Below are positions 31,356-62,500 of a stretch of 64,000 nt of DNA, piece after piece. Source of the stretch: Siniperca chuatsi (taxonomy: Eukaryota > Chordata > Actinopteri > Centrarchiformes > Sinipercidae). The DNA lies in assembly GCF_020085105.1 (NCBI RefSeq), contig NC_058058.1:2551587-2615586 (forward strand), in the 5' to 3' direction. Position 1 is the stretch's first letter, and every line of letters starts with the position of its first letter. A program made the translations under genes and the position numbers. Below the pieces are notes generated by a model. It was not told the DNA's origin. It worked only from the letters and a program-made list of their open reading frames with translations, and made no database searches.

Positions 31356-33572
31356 TATGTAACTGCAGTTTGTCTCTTTTATTTTTTTCTGGTTTGAATT
31401 AGAGCTCACCGTCACGTTAGTGGAGTTTCACACATCCACACCTGGGACGGCTTCTGATCACAAACTAGAACAATCTTTGGGTTTTTAAAGGTAGCCTGTG
31501 GAGTTTTTGACCATCAGCGGCAGTATGGGACAGGGGGACTGTGTTTTGTTGGAGCTTCAGTACATTTACATCATTTTGATCTCTTTGCTTTTGTTGTTGT
31601 TGTGTTTGTTATATTACTCATTTCTGTAATTTTGTGTCATTATTATCACTTCATGTCTCTATTTTACTAACTTACACCAACACTATAGTAGATTGAAAGT
31701 AACAAATAGAAGTGCTGCTGAAAGCGATTTGAATTTTAAAACTGAAGTTGACTGTTTTGTGTGTTTAGATCAGGAGCTTCCCAGCTCTGGAGCTGCAGGT
31801 GTTGTTCGGTTTATAGTGGTGATTGTTGGTGTGATCGTGGGAACGCTGCTAGTGGTCTTTGCAGGCATAATTGGTAGGTGCAATACACACTATTGTCTCA
31901 CCAATGCAGACTGATACTGATGGAGTGGAATATTTCTTTTTTGACTTGTTTTGATTCCATGAAAAAATGTATGTCATCATTTATGAACCAAAAAAAAAAA
32001 AAAAAAAAACAGAACCTGCAACTTTCCTGGCAGAAGAGTAAACACTGTCAGGACTGCTTCCTGTTTGTGGCACGACTTCCCATTTCAGAATTCACCAAAG
32101 TAGAACTCAACGCACGAAACAAATCTGACTGAATCCACTAATCATAGTGATTCTACTGAAATGAATTAATCTTGCTGTGTTTGCCGTGATTTCTCCCCAT
32201 GAAATGTCGACTTTTTAAATGCTGTTGTGATACCTTTAGCATTACACTTCCACAACGTTGTCGAACTCACAATGGACAGCTTAAAACAAAAGGATCAAAA
32301 CTTGATGCAGCAGAACCAGAGATGTCATCTTTTTTATTTGCCTGGAGCCTCTAGCTCACTCTGGAGCCACTAAAGGTGTTGGAGAGTACTACAGCATATG
32401 TGAAAAAAGTTGTAGAAAGTTGTACCAAGACCTGGAAACAGACTTTGTTGTGTACAATCAGTTGCATTTAAAGGAGAACTCCGCCGATTTTACACGTGTG
32501 TTTCCAGGTGTTGGGGAGTACGACTGCATATGTGAATAAAGTAGTATAAAGCTGAATACCAGCCAAACATTTGGTGGTCACGTTGCATTGTGGGTAATGA
32601 AGGTGCCAGGTTTTGACAAGAAAGAAAATAAAAAAGACGATATCTCTGGTTCTGCTGCATCGATTTTGATCCTTTTTTTAACTGTCCATTATGAGTTTGA
32701 CAGTGTTACGTGATACATCGGTGGAGAACTCTTTCAAAGGATAGTTAGTCCTGTCAGTGCTGTAAACTTTAAATAATAAACTTCAGACTAAGACAATTTC
32801 AAAGAAAAGTAACAAAAATTTGGAATAGAAATTAGTTTAATGTGTTAACTTTGTTTACATGAGCTGCTTCCAAAGGTAACTTCTTATTTTCTCTGCTGCT
32901 GAAAAATATTGCAGCTTTAAAAGATACCAAGTCGAGTCCTGAGTTAGTCCTGCCCATGTTGTAACCTTTGAATAATAACATTCAAGTAAAATTATGGTGA
33001 GACACAATAAATACTGTCTGAAACAGTTTTTCTGTCATTTTACAGAAATAAAGAGGGCACTGATACAGGCACAGTTCCTGAAGCTTAACAGAATCTCACC
33101 ACAAGGTCCATTTAGTAGCTGAACTAACAATCATATAACATGATCTTCATCAACTGATAAGGACTATTACAATATATTTGGATGAATAAGTAGAACAGGA
33201 AAGCACAGATATATTACCTACATTCATACTGCGTCTACGTTCATACTCACCCAAATACATTTTCTGTTTTCTGCAGGGCCTAAAAATGGCAACTCTTGTA
33301 AGTATCTCTGTTGATCAATATAATTCTGCAGCAAGAACATCACTAACTGAATGTTTGAAGGAGTTAAAGAAATTAATAACCAAAATACTGTACATGTTAG
33401 CCATACAGAATGCATAAAAAACAAGAGCAGCAAGTGCTTCATCTTTATAGTATTTATACAAAAAATAACATTTCTGTTCCTCCCTGCTGCAGCTAATGAT
33501 CCAGGTGACCACAACCCCAGCCCCGAAGACGCCGACGGTCTTGTGTACGAGAATGTGGAGGATGCAGTGTGA
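27966..33572 (+). CDS. MHC class I alpha chain, copy 2 (leader uncertain)
   Basis: Exons 27966-28238 (alpha1), 28486-28776 (alpha2), 31060-31344 (alpha3), 31769-31873 (transmembrane), 33277-33297 and 33493-33572 (tail) are all open, correctly phased and end in TGA. Alpha3 is identical in protein to copy 1. Alpha1 differs at two residues (E/D and Q/H near its end) and alpha2 at seven. Anchor positions, cysteines and the NDT sequon are kept. The transmembrane exon ([22 protein letters not shown]) and tail are quite different: the tail is short and ends [10 protein letters not shown], with a YxN-type tyrosine motif. The intact frames over 1 kb argue that the ectodomain is, or was until recently, functional; homogenisation with copy 1 could also explain them. 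Without a working leader exon the gene may not produce a surface protein. Confidence 0.78.
28886..30300 (+). mobile_element. 5'-truncated L2/CR1-like LINE with reverse transcriptase fragment
   Basis: The insert carries reverse transcriptase text ([29 protein letters not shown] with the catalytic DD) and the family C-terminal region ([20 protein letters not shown]), interrupted by stops and deletions near 29356. It ends in a gaattgaattgaa tail. It is flanked by tgaaa (28881-28885 and 30296-30300). MHC copy 1 at 20412-20425 retains the unoccupied site aatatgaaactaac. It is inactive by truncation and frame breaks. Confidence 0.9.
32256..32705. repeat. Inverted-repeat element in the MHC copy 2 tail intron
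   Basis: The left arm (about 32256-32342; gaactcacaatggacagc...gcagcagaaccagagatg) is matched by the right arm (about 32607-32705) in reverse complement. The middle holds two direct, diverged copies of gcatatgtgaa(t)aaagt. It looks like a non-autonomous foldback element. Confidence 0.7.
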
Positions 33573-33644
33573 AGCTCCTGCAAGTAACATCATTTCCATC
33601 AGAGAACATGAAGCCTCGCTGTGGTGCCTAAAACCAAACTGACC

Positions 33645-33650
33645 AATAAA
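33645..33650 (+). terminator. Polyadenylation signal for MHC copy 2
   Basis: AATAAA 73 bases after the stop codon, in the context gaccaataaaacg. Confidence 0.5.
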
Positions 33651-33659
33651 ACGAATGTA

Positions 33660-35820
33660 TTTATTACTGGGCAGAAATCAGAGAGGAAAGTTTGAAAATC
33701 AGGAGAGAAATGAAATGGACAAAGAATATTATGTATTTAAGTATTTAAATGAGCTTCAGCGGCTTCACGCTGCTGAAGCAGAGTTTTAGGCACGAAAGGC
33801 ACGACACTCTCCTGTCACACTGACGGTGAACTCAAGAATAAGACGCGCTGCTTCATAATTTTTTGCCACACTAACGGCACGGCTCTATGGATGGCAATGT
33901 CTGTCAGTCCGCCACTTTGGTCCAGATTTAAATATCTCAACAACTAGTTAACGATAAGTTTTCACTTATCCGGTGAAAGTTCATCTGTATCTACAGGATG
34001 CATTGGCACAAAACGTTGTACACACATTCATGTTCCCCTCAGGATGAATTGTAATAACGTTCACTTTTCATCTAGCGCCATCATCAGGTCAAAACTTAAA
34101 TGTTTCCAATACTTTGGTTTATGACCAAATATCTGCAGAACTAATGACATTCCCATCAGCCTCAGCTGTACTTTGTGTTTAGTGCTAATTTTAGTAAATG
34201 TTAGCATGCTAACACGCTAAACTAAGATGGTGAACATGGTATAAACACACATATAAATACACATTTAGGCTAACATTTAATAAGGGGTAGTGGGGAACAG
34301 GGCTTTAGCCTGGACTAAGAGGAAGTACGTTATGTGTTTTGGCCTTTTTTAATGATCAATAAGGTTATTTTGCAAATAAATCGACTTAATTGATACTATA
34401 AAATGAAACCAAGCCAAGATTACTGTAAATTATACTGTTTTACGTATTATTTTTCTTACTGGTAAACAGTGTTTGTACCTGCACCTGATGGACTATCGTA
34501 CAGTTATTTTTTATATCATAATAATATGCATCTATGTGTTATGGAAATGTAGTATTTTTGTATGTTTCACTTTTCAGGTTCTTGAACCATATAGGTATTT
34601 ACAGTACGTAGACAAATCTGAGTGTATTGCAATTCAGCTGCTGACTTTGAATTTATTTTTATTTTTTTAAGTAAGTACATTTATTCAGATTCAGAGATCA
34701 ATGTAATTATTCAAAGAAGACTTGGATTGTCAGATTGTAGAGATATATTTACAGTTGCTGTCTAAAATGTTAAAAACTATTTAACACACAATCACTTTAC
34801 TCAATCTCATGTCTGACAATCTACTGACTGTTTTGATGTTTTCTTGAGTACATTTTTACATTTACAATTATACAACATGTACTGGCATGAGCATAATTAT
34901 CAGGGTTTGCTCATTTATTTGTGTTTGAATAAATCACATCACTGTTAAAATGTAACTGATGTGTAATTAAATCTAAACATGGCAGCAGTTAGGTTACAGT
35001 TAGAGACTCTCCTGCATCCTGACGTCCTGGATAACATGCTGACATTTGTAGGGGAGATGTCTGCATAGTTATTGTGTTTCTAGGTATCCTCTGCACTGAA
35101 TTGTCTTTTATCTCATCAGCACAGTGTCGCGTTATAAAAGTGAGTTTCATTCACTGTAATGTGTCTTTCAGATAACTTTCTGTGGTACTAAAATACTCGC
35201 AGCTGCTTCTGACCTTTGACCTCCATGTATATTAGTATTAATTGTGTGTATCTCTAAAAAAGTACTGCTGCTGCTAATACAGCTACCACGGCTTTACCAT
35301 TGTGACAGTTTACCCACATTGTGCCAATGCTTTAGAAACTCGTCCACACACGTGACTCTTATCAATCAAAATAACATTTTTCCTTTATTAAACTTAAGCT
35401 TCTTTACTTTAATGCAAGTTAAAAGTATTACCAATGATCCAAATGAAGACAAGAGTTGCCCCAACACCAAAAATCAGCGAGTTTTGAGACAGGGACTAAC
35501 ACGAGACAACAAATTAAAGTTAATGTTTTCTGATGCTGTTAAAGATTTGTTAACAGCAGTAGTATAAAAATAAATAAAAAGATGCTTTAATTTACTTTAA
35601 AATGTGTTCTAGCATGAAAGCTAATCCAGTAAGGTAACAAACAAACAAAAATAAAAAAGCATTTTATTTTTAGATGACCGGTAGCTTATATTTTGATAAA
35701 TATATATTAAACATTAGAAATATACAGCATTGTATATTCATATACATGTATTATATATATATATATATATTTTTTAATTTATTTATATATATGTAGTATT
35801 TTGTTTGCTGGTCTTTTGTT
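33660..35820. other. Intergenic DNA between MHC copy 2 and atad2
   Basis: AT-rich sequence with short frames only, including an (AT)n stretch at about 35752-35795. No gene or clear element is recognised. Confidence 0.5.
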
Positions 35821-35829
35821 TACACACGC

Positions 35830-36127
35830 ACATTACGCCATGACGTCACTAGGCGGCGGCAGAACACGACGTTTTTGAATCCTCACAGCAGTTTGACGGT
35901 GCGCTGTCGGTATCTGTTTATCAAGTGTGTGTGTTTGGGTGTGTTCGTGTTTCAGCTCTGCCTCAACACACGGAGCAGCCGGCCGGTCAGTCTGAGAAAA
36001 AAACAACCGGTAGAGACTTGTTTATCTCCGGTTTATTCTGGTGTTTCTTATATTTTCGCTGTTAACGGTAAGCTAACAGTTTGCGTGTTAGCTTGTGTGT
36101 GTGTGTGTGTGTGTGTGCGGCGTTACC
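35830..36127 (+). promoter_or_regulatory. atad2: atad2 promoter and 5'UTR
   Basis: A perfect CRE, TGACGTCA, at 35841-35848 is followed by GC-rich sequence (aggcggcggcagaac) and a (TG)n tract (about 36095-36116) just before the start codon. No TATA box is seen, as expected for a broadly expressed chromatin gene. A degenerate copy of the upstream part lies at 25425-25578. Confidence 0.5.
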
Positions 36128-55843
<19,716 letters not shown>

Positions 55844-55865
55844 TCTCCCGTACCAGGTCTACTTT

Positions 55866-55871
55866 AATAAA
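55866..55871 (+). terminator. atad2: Polyadenylation signal of atad2
   Basis: AATAAA 23 bases after the stop; a second (aaataaaagtgc) lies near 56011. Either would give a short 3'UTR. Confidence 0.5.
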
Positions 55872-56039
55872 ACCTCAGTGCATTCAAACAGGAAGTTGTT
55901 TACTCCTCATTCTGTTAGCTAGAATATTTGTTAATGTGACCAATTATAACAGAGTAATCCTTACGACCATGCAGTATTATTTAATTTTAATTTATCATGA
56001 CGTAAACTCAAATAAAAGTGCTATTGAGGCTTAATTATG

Positions 56040-57780
56040 ATCATTGTTTGTGTGTTTTCTGTTCAGCAGCCAACTGAAGTACTTTCTCATTTTCAGCCCA
56101 GGCTGTTCGTAACTGATCTGGAAACAGTAGTTCAGACAGAACAAATTAAACACCTTAGATCGCTTTTAGTATAGAAAAATCAAAGCTGCGAGGTTAAGAA
56201 CGTGCATGAAATTTGAAGCAGTTCACCACTGAATGTCTTTAATCTTCGCCTCTGATGACAGCTCAGGCCAAACAGCCAATAAACAAAAATGTAGAAAATA
56301 TTTTCCTTCTTTTTGTCTTTTTGTCATGTGACTGTTTTTCCTTTGATATTTGTGCTTAATATTAATATGTGTTGAAAGTTTAGATTGTGTTTTGAAAATG
56401 TTTAGTTTTCATGTGAAATGGTGCAGTTTGCTTACAGTTAGTATGGTTTTGCGGCGTTAAATGGTAATTCATACTTATACTTCACTACATTACAGAGGAA
56501 TCTTTTATTGTACTGCATGTATTTCATTGTACTTTACAAACAAAATATATGAGCATGAAAATATGTTTTTCCTAAATTAAATTATAATGCATGTATATTA
56601 TAATATCACTGGCAGGGGGCATTCTGCTGTGTAAGGAGTACTTTTGATACTTTAATAATCATTTTCCGATGATACTAATGCACTTTTACTTAAGTAAGAT
56701 TTTTATGCAGAACTTTTAAATGTAACAGAGTATTTTTTACATTGTGCTATTGCTAGTTTTAATTAAAGTAAAGGATCTGAATTCTACTTCCACCTCTGTA
56801 ACTAATAAAGGAAGGCGTCAGTGTCTTCGGTACAGTGTGTTACTGTAACTTCTTGCATAACTACATCAGTACACGGTGAATTGGCCTACTTCACTGAGAT
56901 AGTACAGAGTTGGCACGCTCCTGTCGTCTGTCTATGACGCAATGACGCACACGAACCTTCAAATACATCTGTCAAACTGACCTCAGTACACCGACGGTCG
57001 TTTCCGCTTTACAGGGTTACCTTCAAAATAAGTGAATTGTCGCACAAAAATCTAAACACTAAGCTGGTGTTTTGTTTAATTGAACAAAATGTACATAATA
57101 CAACAATACAGCCAGTAAAGTACACAATTATAATGTACCATTAGACCAAAGGTTTATATTCCAATAAAATAAGAACATAATGGAAATAAAAAATAATGAA
57201 GCAAAACAAACAATGTAATACAATAATGCATGCATAAATATAGAATATACATACAAATAAAATAAATACATAATGTTTGCATACAGAAAGAGCAGGGTTA
57301 ATATACTAAAATAATCACATTTTAAGATATTTTAAAATGTGTTGTTTTGTTTTCAATGAATATCATAGATTGTCTTTGAAATTTGAGGTCTAATAAAGAC
57401 AAACCATAGGGTGTTGGTATGATTAAAGTCGTTTATATATTTTATACATGGCATTATTTTGTCATGGTTTCATTTCATTATTTTGTGTGAGAACAAACCA
57501 TGTAAACGTCAGGAATTTTAGCTATTTCACATGAAATCATACAAACAGTAACATCATAGTCAACCATAATTCCTACAAGGGATTTATTTTTGGTATTTAA
57601 TGAAATGTTATTGTAGTTTATGTCACTTTTAACTAATATAGCATTTTGTAAAGACATTCTTAATTTTGTTGTCCTCAGTAGTGAGTTGTTTGTGATGTGT
57701 TTTTATGTGTTATTATCATTGATATTATTATGTTTTTTCATCTACATAAACTGCTTTTTTGGTGAACACTTTAGTTAAAG
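56040..57780. other. Intergenic DNA between atad2 and zhx1
   Basis: AT-rich, no gene. It includes, on the minus strand at about 56600-56805, a diverged copy of the ccagtggtgg/aagtaaaagtcctgca repeat family, and an A-rich tract around 57150-57260. Confidence 0.5.
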
Positions 57781-57789
57781 CTTTTATTT

Positions 57790-58169
57790 TGAAATGTTCA
57801 ATCCGGATATGTTTCTCGGCCGTTGCTTGCTTTTAGCGGCGGTACAAAAATGGCCAACGTCAGATGCGGTGAACTGTCGGTGCCTTTTTTATTAAACTGT
57901 CCTTTTTATTAACAAAGCAACAGAGTAAACAATGCGAGTCATAGCGGCGCTAGCTGAAACCGGAGCTAACGGGCGGTAATTAGCTTGTTCCCGGCCGTCA
58001 GAGTAGCTCTGTGTCCGGCTGAAGCAGATGGGATCCTCGGTGTATTTGGGTAAAAGGCGGAAGACTGCGTATCAACCAACAGACCGAACCAGAGATGCTA
58101 TAAAGCTACAGCCGCTAGCCAGCTAACTATTTGTTGCAAGATGCTGGTAAACGGCAGCCGATTCACCAG
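57790..58169 (+). promoter_or_regulatory. zhx1: zhx1 promoter and candidate non-coding first exon
   Basis: The region around 57830-58030 is CpG-rich, TATA-less and has a YY1-like core (caaaaatggcc, 57846). A candidate first exon ends at the donor caccag/gtaaac (58169/58170). It would splice to the acceptor gtcttaag at about 59453 upstream of the zhx1 start codon. The exon contains a short upstream ATG (58141). Start point not determinable. Confidence 0.4.
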
Positions 58170-58434
58170 GTAAACACACACCGAGCTGACAGCAGACTGT
58201 TATCGGTGTCTGCGCACGGTCACACACAGCCTCGTATCCGCTGCCACTTGTGGAGAATTGACCCGTTAAACACAACACAGCGCTCAGCTAGCTAACGTTA
58301 GCTAGGAGGATGTTGGTATGGCTGTTGTCGTTCCTCTTTCTCTGTTTATTTCTTAAGACAGTAAGCTAGCTGAGAAGTCACAGGACGTTATGACTGGAGT
58401 CTGGGCTGTGCAGCTTAACAGCGCTGTGTCTTTT

Positions 58435-58437
<3 letters not shown>

Positions 58438-58465
<28 letters not shown>
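58438..58465. repeat. (TG)n tract in the zhx1 5' intron
   Basis: About 13 TG units in the context cttttctctgtgtgtg. No splice site adjoins. Confidence 0.8.
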
Positions 58466-58468
<3 letters not shown>

Positions 58469-59577
58469 ACAGGAAGTGCATTTTCTGCTGCAGCCTCAGA
58501 GTTTGCTTGCAGGAGTTGAAATAAACAGCACGGGAGTGGGACAGTTTGTTCAGTATGAACACGGCTGCAGCCTGCAGGCATCAGTACTTTTACCCACGCT
58601 ATTTTATCAGTTCATCTTTAAAAGGCCATTCCCCTGATTTTTGCCTGATTTGTCCCATTTACCACACTCACGTGCGATTTACACAACTCACAACAGTCTT
58701 TCCAAAGCATACAACAGATTTTATAGATTGTTAAAGATGGATAAGGTCCAGCCACAAAAGAAAAGTGGCCAGAGGAATGTTAATGTAAGATTAGATTATT
58801 AAGATAAAAATGGTATATAAGCATGAGCAGTATAAACCACATACACACATGTAGTACAAATATTGATTCTGCTTTGATTATGGCAATATATAACTTAGAG
58901 CCCGATCAATAAATTGTTAGGTAGATATTTGCTTGTCACAGTTATGTCAGCCGATATGTATTAAAGAATTGCATTGCAGACATGCCAAAGATATCATCTA
59001 GAAACCCACTCAGTACATAACTTTATCACAATTCTTTAAAAACTTGAACAAACTTAAGGGATTCCGATCAAAATGTTTTTCTTATTAAAAATTAATACTG
59101 GCCAATATAATTTCATCAGATTTTTTAACTCTGATGTTGATATTGGTATTGCCTCAAAAATCCAGTGTTGGCAAGGCTCTAACAAAAATGAGCAAATACA
59201 AAAATCACGATTCTTGATTAATTTAACTTTCCGCTCACGATTCCTTGCATTTGATAGCTTCGTGTAGTTTGTTGTCGTTATTTTGTGTCACCATTTTGTC
59301 TGTTTGCACCTGAACACACTGAATGAGCTGAAGGAGAAACCTCTGCAGAGTTTGACTGAACTGATTTAAACATTCCCACGTCTGAATGTGGCCTTAAACA
59401 GAACTTTACATATTAGTTTATTATTATTAACTCTGTTGCTTTTTTGTCTTAAGGATTTAAGGATAACACAGGAAACTTTTCGACAGACGACATCCTACTT
59501 TATGGAGCCACAACAGGACGACTTGAACTGAGACGGCTTTAATACTCGGCTTGAAACAGCGCTCTTCGGACCTCAGG

Positions 59578-62500
59578 ATGGCGAGCAGGAGGAAATCCAC
59601 CACACCGTGTATGGTTCCTCCACGAGGAACCGTTGACTCGGATCAGGAGATGGAGGACGTCACAGATACAGCTGAGACAGAGAACAGTAACGGCGTGGCG
59701 ACCATCTCCTCAGAGGTTTCTGGTCTGTTGGAGGAGCGGGGCGAGGACGCAGATTTCAGACAGGTCTCAGACCACTATCTGGACTCGAACATGGCAGAGG
59801 GGGGCTACGAGTGCAAATACTGCAGCTTCCAGACGACAGAGCTCAACCTGTTCACCATGCATGTGGACACGCAGCATCCCGATGTTGTCATCAACACCTC
59901 CTACGTCTGCATGGAGTGTGACTACCACACCAAGAGGTATAGTACGTGGGGGCAGGGGAGGCTGTTTACTTCGGTTTTCTTTTGATGCCAAATACCAAAA
60001 CTCTCAAGATGAAATCTGTCAATGTAAATCACTCTGGATTACAGCATCAGCCAGAAAGCGAATAAGTATATTTCCCAAAATGTCAAAGAATTAATTTAAT
60101 TCCCAGCTTCTCAAATGAGAGGATTTAATGCTTTTCTATGCTGTTTCTGTTTTACATCATTGTAAATTAAATATCTTTGGTATCTGGCAGCTTTTGATGG
60201 GAATATTCAATATTTTTTGTATTTTACAGTTTAAACAATTCATTGATCAGTCAAAAGTAGAATATTAATAGTAAAATATTTGGCTGATTGGTTCAACTCT
60301 TGTCTGAATTCGCTAGAACCAACATGAAATTCTCTTCTAAAGAAAAAGATCCCATCAAATAATACTGAACCTAACTGGTTCTGAATATATTTGCACATAC
60401 ACTAGTTTGTGTATTTGTTGAAAAGAAAGTGAAAGTACCTCTAATCAATATTTTTTATATTGACGATGAATCGAAAGACTTGAAAGAGTTGCTCTCTCTC
60501 TGCACCATAGCTGTGGTTTAACAATAGTGACTTCACAAACTGTTTAAAGGTCCAGTGTGGAGGATTTAGTGGCATCTAGCCGTGAAATTGCAGATTGCAA
60601 CCATTTGGAAACCGCTCGCCTCGCCCTCCCCTTCCAAGCATGAAGGAGAAACTACAGTGAAACGGCTCTACCTAGAGCCAGTGTTTAGTTTGTCCGATCT
60701 GGGCTACTGTAGAAACATGGCGGCCTCCGTGGAAGGGGACCCGCTCCCTCTGTAGATATAAACAGCTTATTCTAAGGTAACGAAAACACAACAATTCTTA
60801 TTTTCAGGTGATTATACGCTGATAAATATTAAATTCCATTTCTGCCAATAGCTCCTCCTAAATGTTATTCACTGGAGCTTATACGGGACTTCTTCTCCCA
60901 CCTAGTTGCCATAATTAATGAACTGAAATTCCTGGCGTATGTTTAAAAAATATGGTGGCTCTTTGACTGAACACAGAACACTTACTTAGTTGTTTCCAGG
61001 AACTTTCAACCGTATTGCAGAAACACAGCCTTCTTCAGCGAATGAACTTGCTCAGGTGACTTGAAACAAGAAATTAGTCTTTCATCTTTGTAGAATGACG
61101 GGTCGTAGCCAGATTAATTTTGAGCTTTTGGACCCTTCGTTCCATCATGGCTTATGATGTAATATGTGGCGAACCGTTTCTTTAAGAAAATTATTATTTA
61201 ATCTATATTTGTTACTATACTATATTTTCAATGCTTATTTGTGATAAAAGAGGTATTGAGCAACAGTTCTCCCCCTCTAGTTATGACACTCTGCTGGCCC
61301 ACAATGCTCGTCTCCACCCGGGCGAGGACAACTTCACACGGACGATGGTGAAGCGAAACAACGAGACCATCTTCCAGCAGACGGTCAACGACCTCACCTT
61401 CGATGGCAGCTTTGTCAAAGTGGAGGATGACGAGGCAGAAGAGACGTCCCGCAAAGGCATCGCCCTCAGCAAGACGCCCATCATGAGGATCAAGAGCAGG
61501 CCGGAACCCAAGAAGTTCACCGCCTCGCACAAAATGGCCGTCGACGACGTCATCAAAGTGGAAAGCGACGATGAGGATGACGAGAACAAGGAGCCGCCTA
61601 CGCTCTCTCCCGCCCCGATGACCCCCGCCACAGTCGCCCCTCGCCTCATCCCCGTCTCCACGCCAATGCAAGTGCAGGCCGTCCCGCAGAGCATCCTGGT
61701 CAACAGTCCCAACGTGCTGCAGATTAAAGGCAGCTCGGGTGGCGGCGCCGTGCTGCCGCCTGGGACGCTGGCTCAGGTTCTGTCGGCCCTGCAGAACCAG
61801 CAGAACAGCACTCAGACGCAGACTCAGCTCCTCATCCCCATCAGCAGCATCCCCACCTACAACACGGCCATGGACAACAACGTCCTGCTGGTCACCGCCT
61901 ACAACAGGTAACTGCACCTGGGGGGGGGCGGGGCCACGACATTTATTATCTTTCAGTAGAATTCTGTTCTGTCGATAATGGAATAACATGCCAAACATTT
62001 ACTTGTTCCAGCTTTTCAAATGTGAGGATTTGATGCTTTTCTTTGTGACCACATCTTTTTTACAGTCCCTTTAGGCCAATATGTATAACTTCATAAAGAC
62101 TCATCCATATCTGCACAAAGCTTGCAAAGTCTTGTTTATTGGTGTTTATAAGGGGGGTGAAATGGCCAAAATCTTCTATCACGGTATATGTAATTTTATA
62201 TCACAATAATACAGTAATTGTTCTGTAAATTCAATTAAGAAATGGTTTAAAATAACCGTCTGTACTTCATCACATTTGATTATTTTCTTCTTTTATTTGG
62301 AACTTCCAAACAAACAAAAACAACTCCTCCTGCTCTGTATTTACAATTTCACTCTCCTCCTCCATGTTTTCTTGTCACTCTCCTCTTCTTCTGCGGCAAA
62401 CCAGCTCAGAGGTGCATGACCGTTAGAGACACTACGGGATAGGTCCCGCGGTGGACACATTTCTAACGTTGCACGGTATATACCGTCATATCGCCCTGGT

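Noticed and set aside
61228-61998. 256-codon minus-strand frame opposite zhx1
   Set aside because: It is an antisense shadow of the zhx1 exon 61281-61907, rich in low-complexity residues with no recognisable domain.
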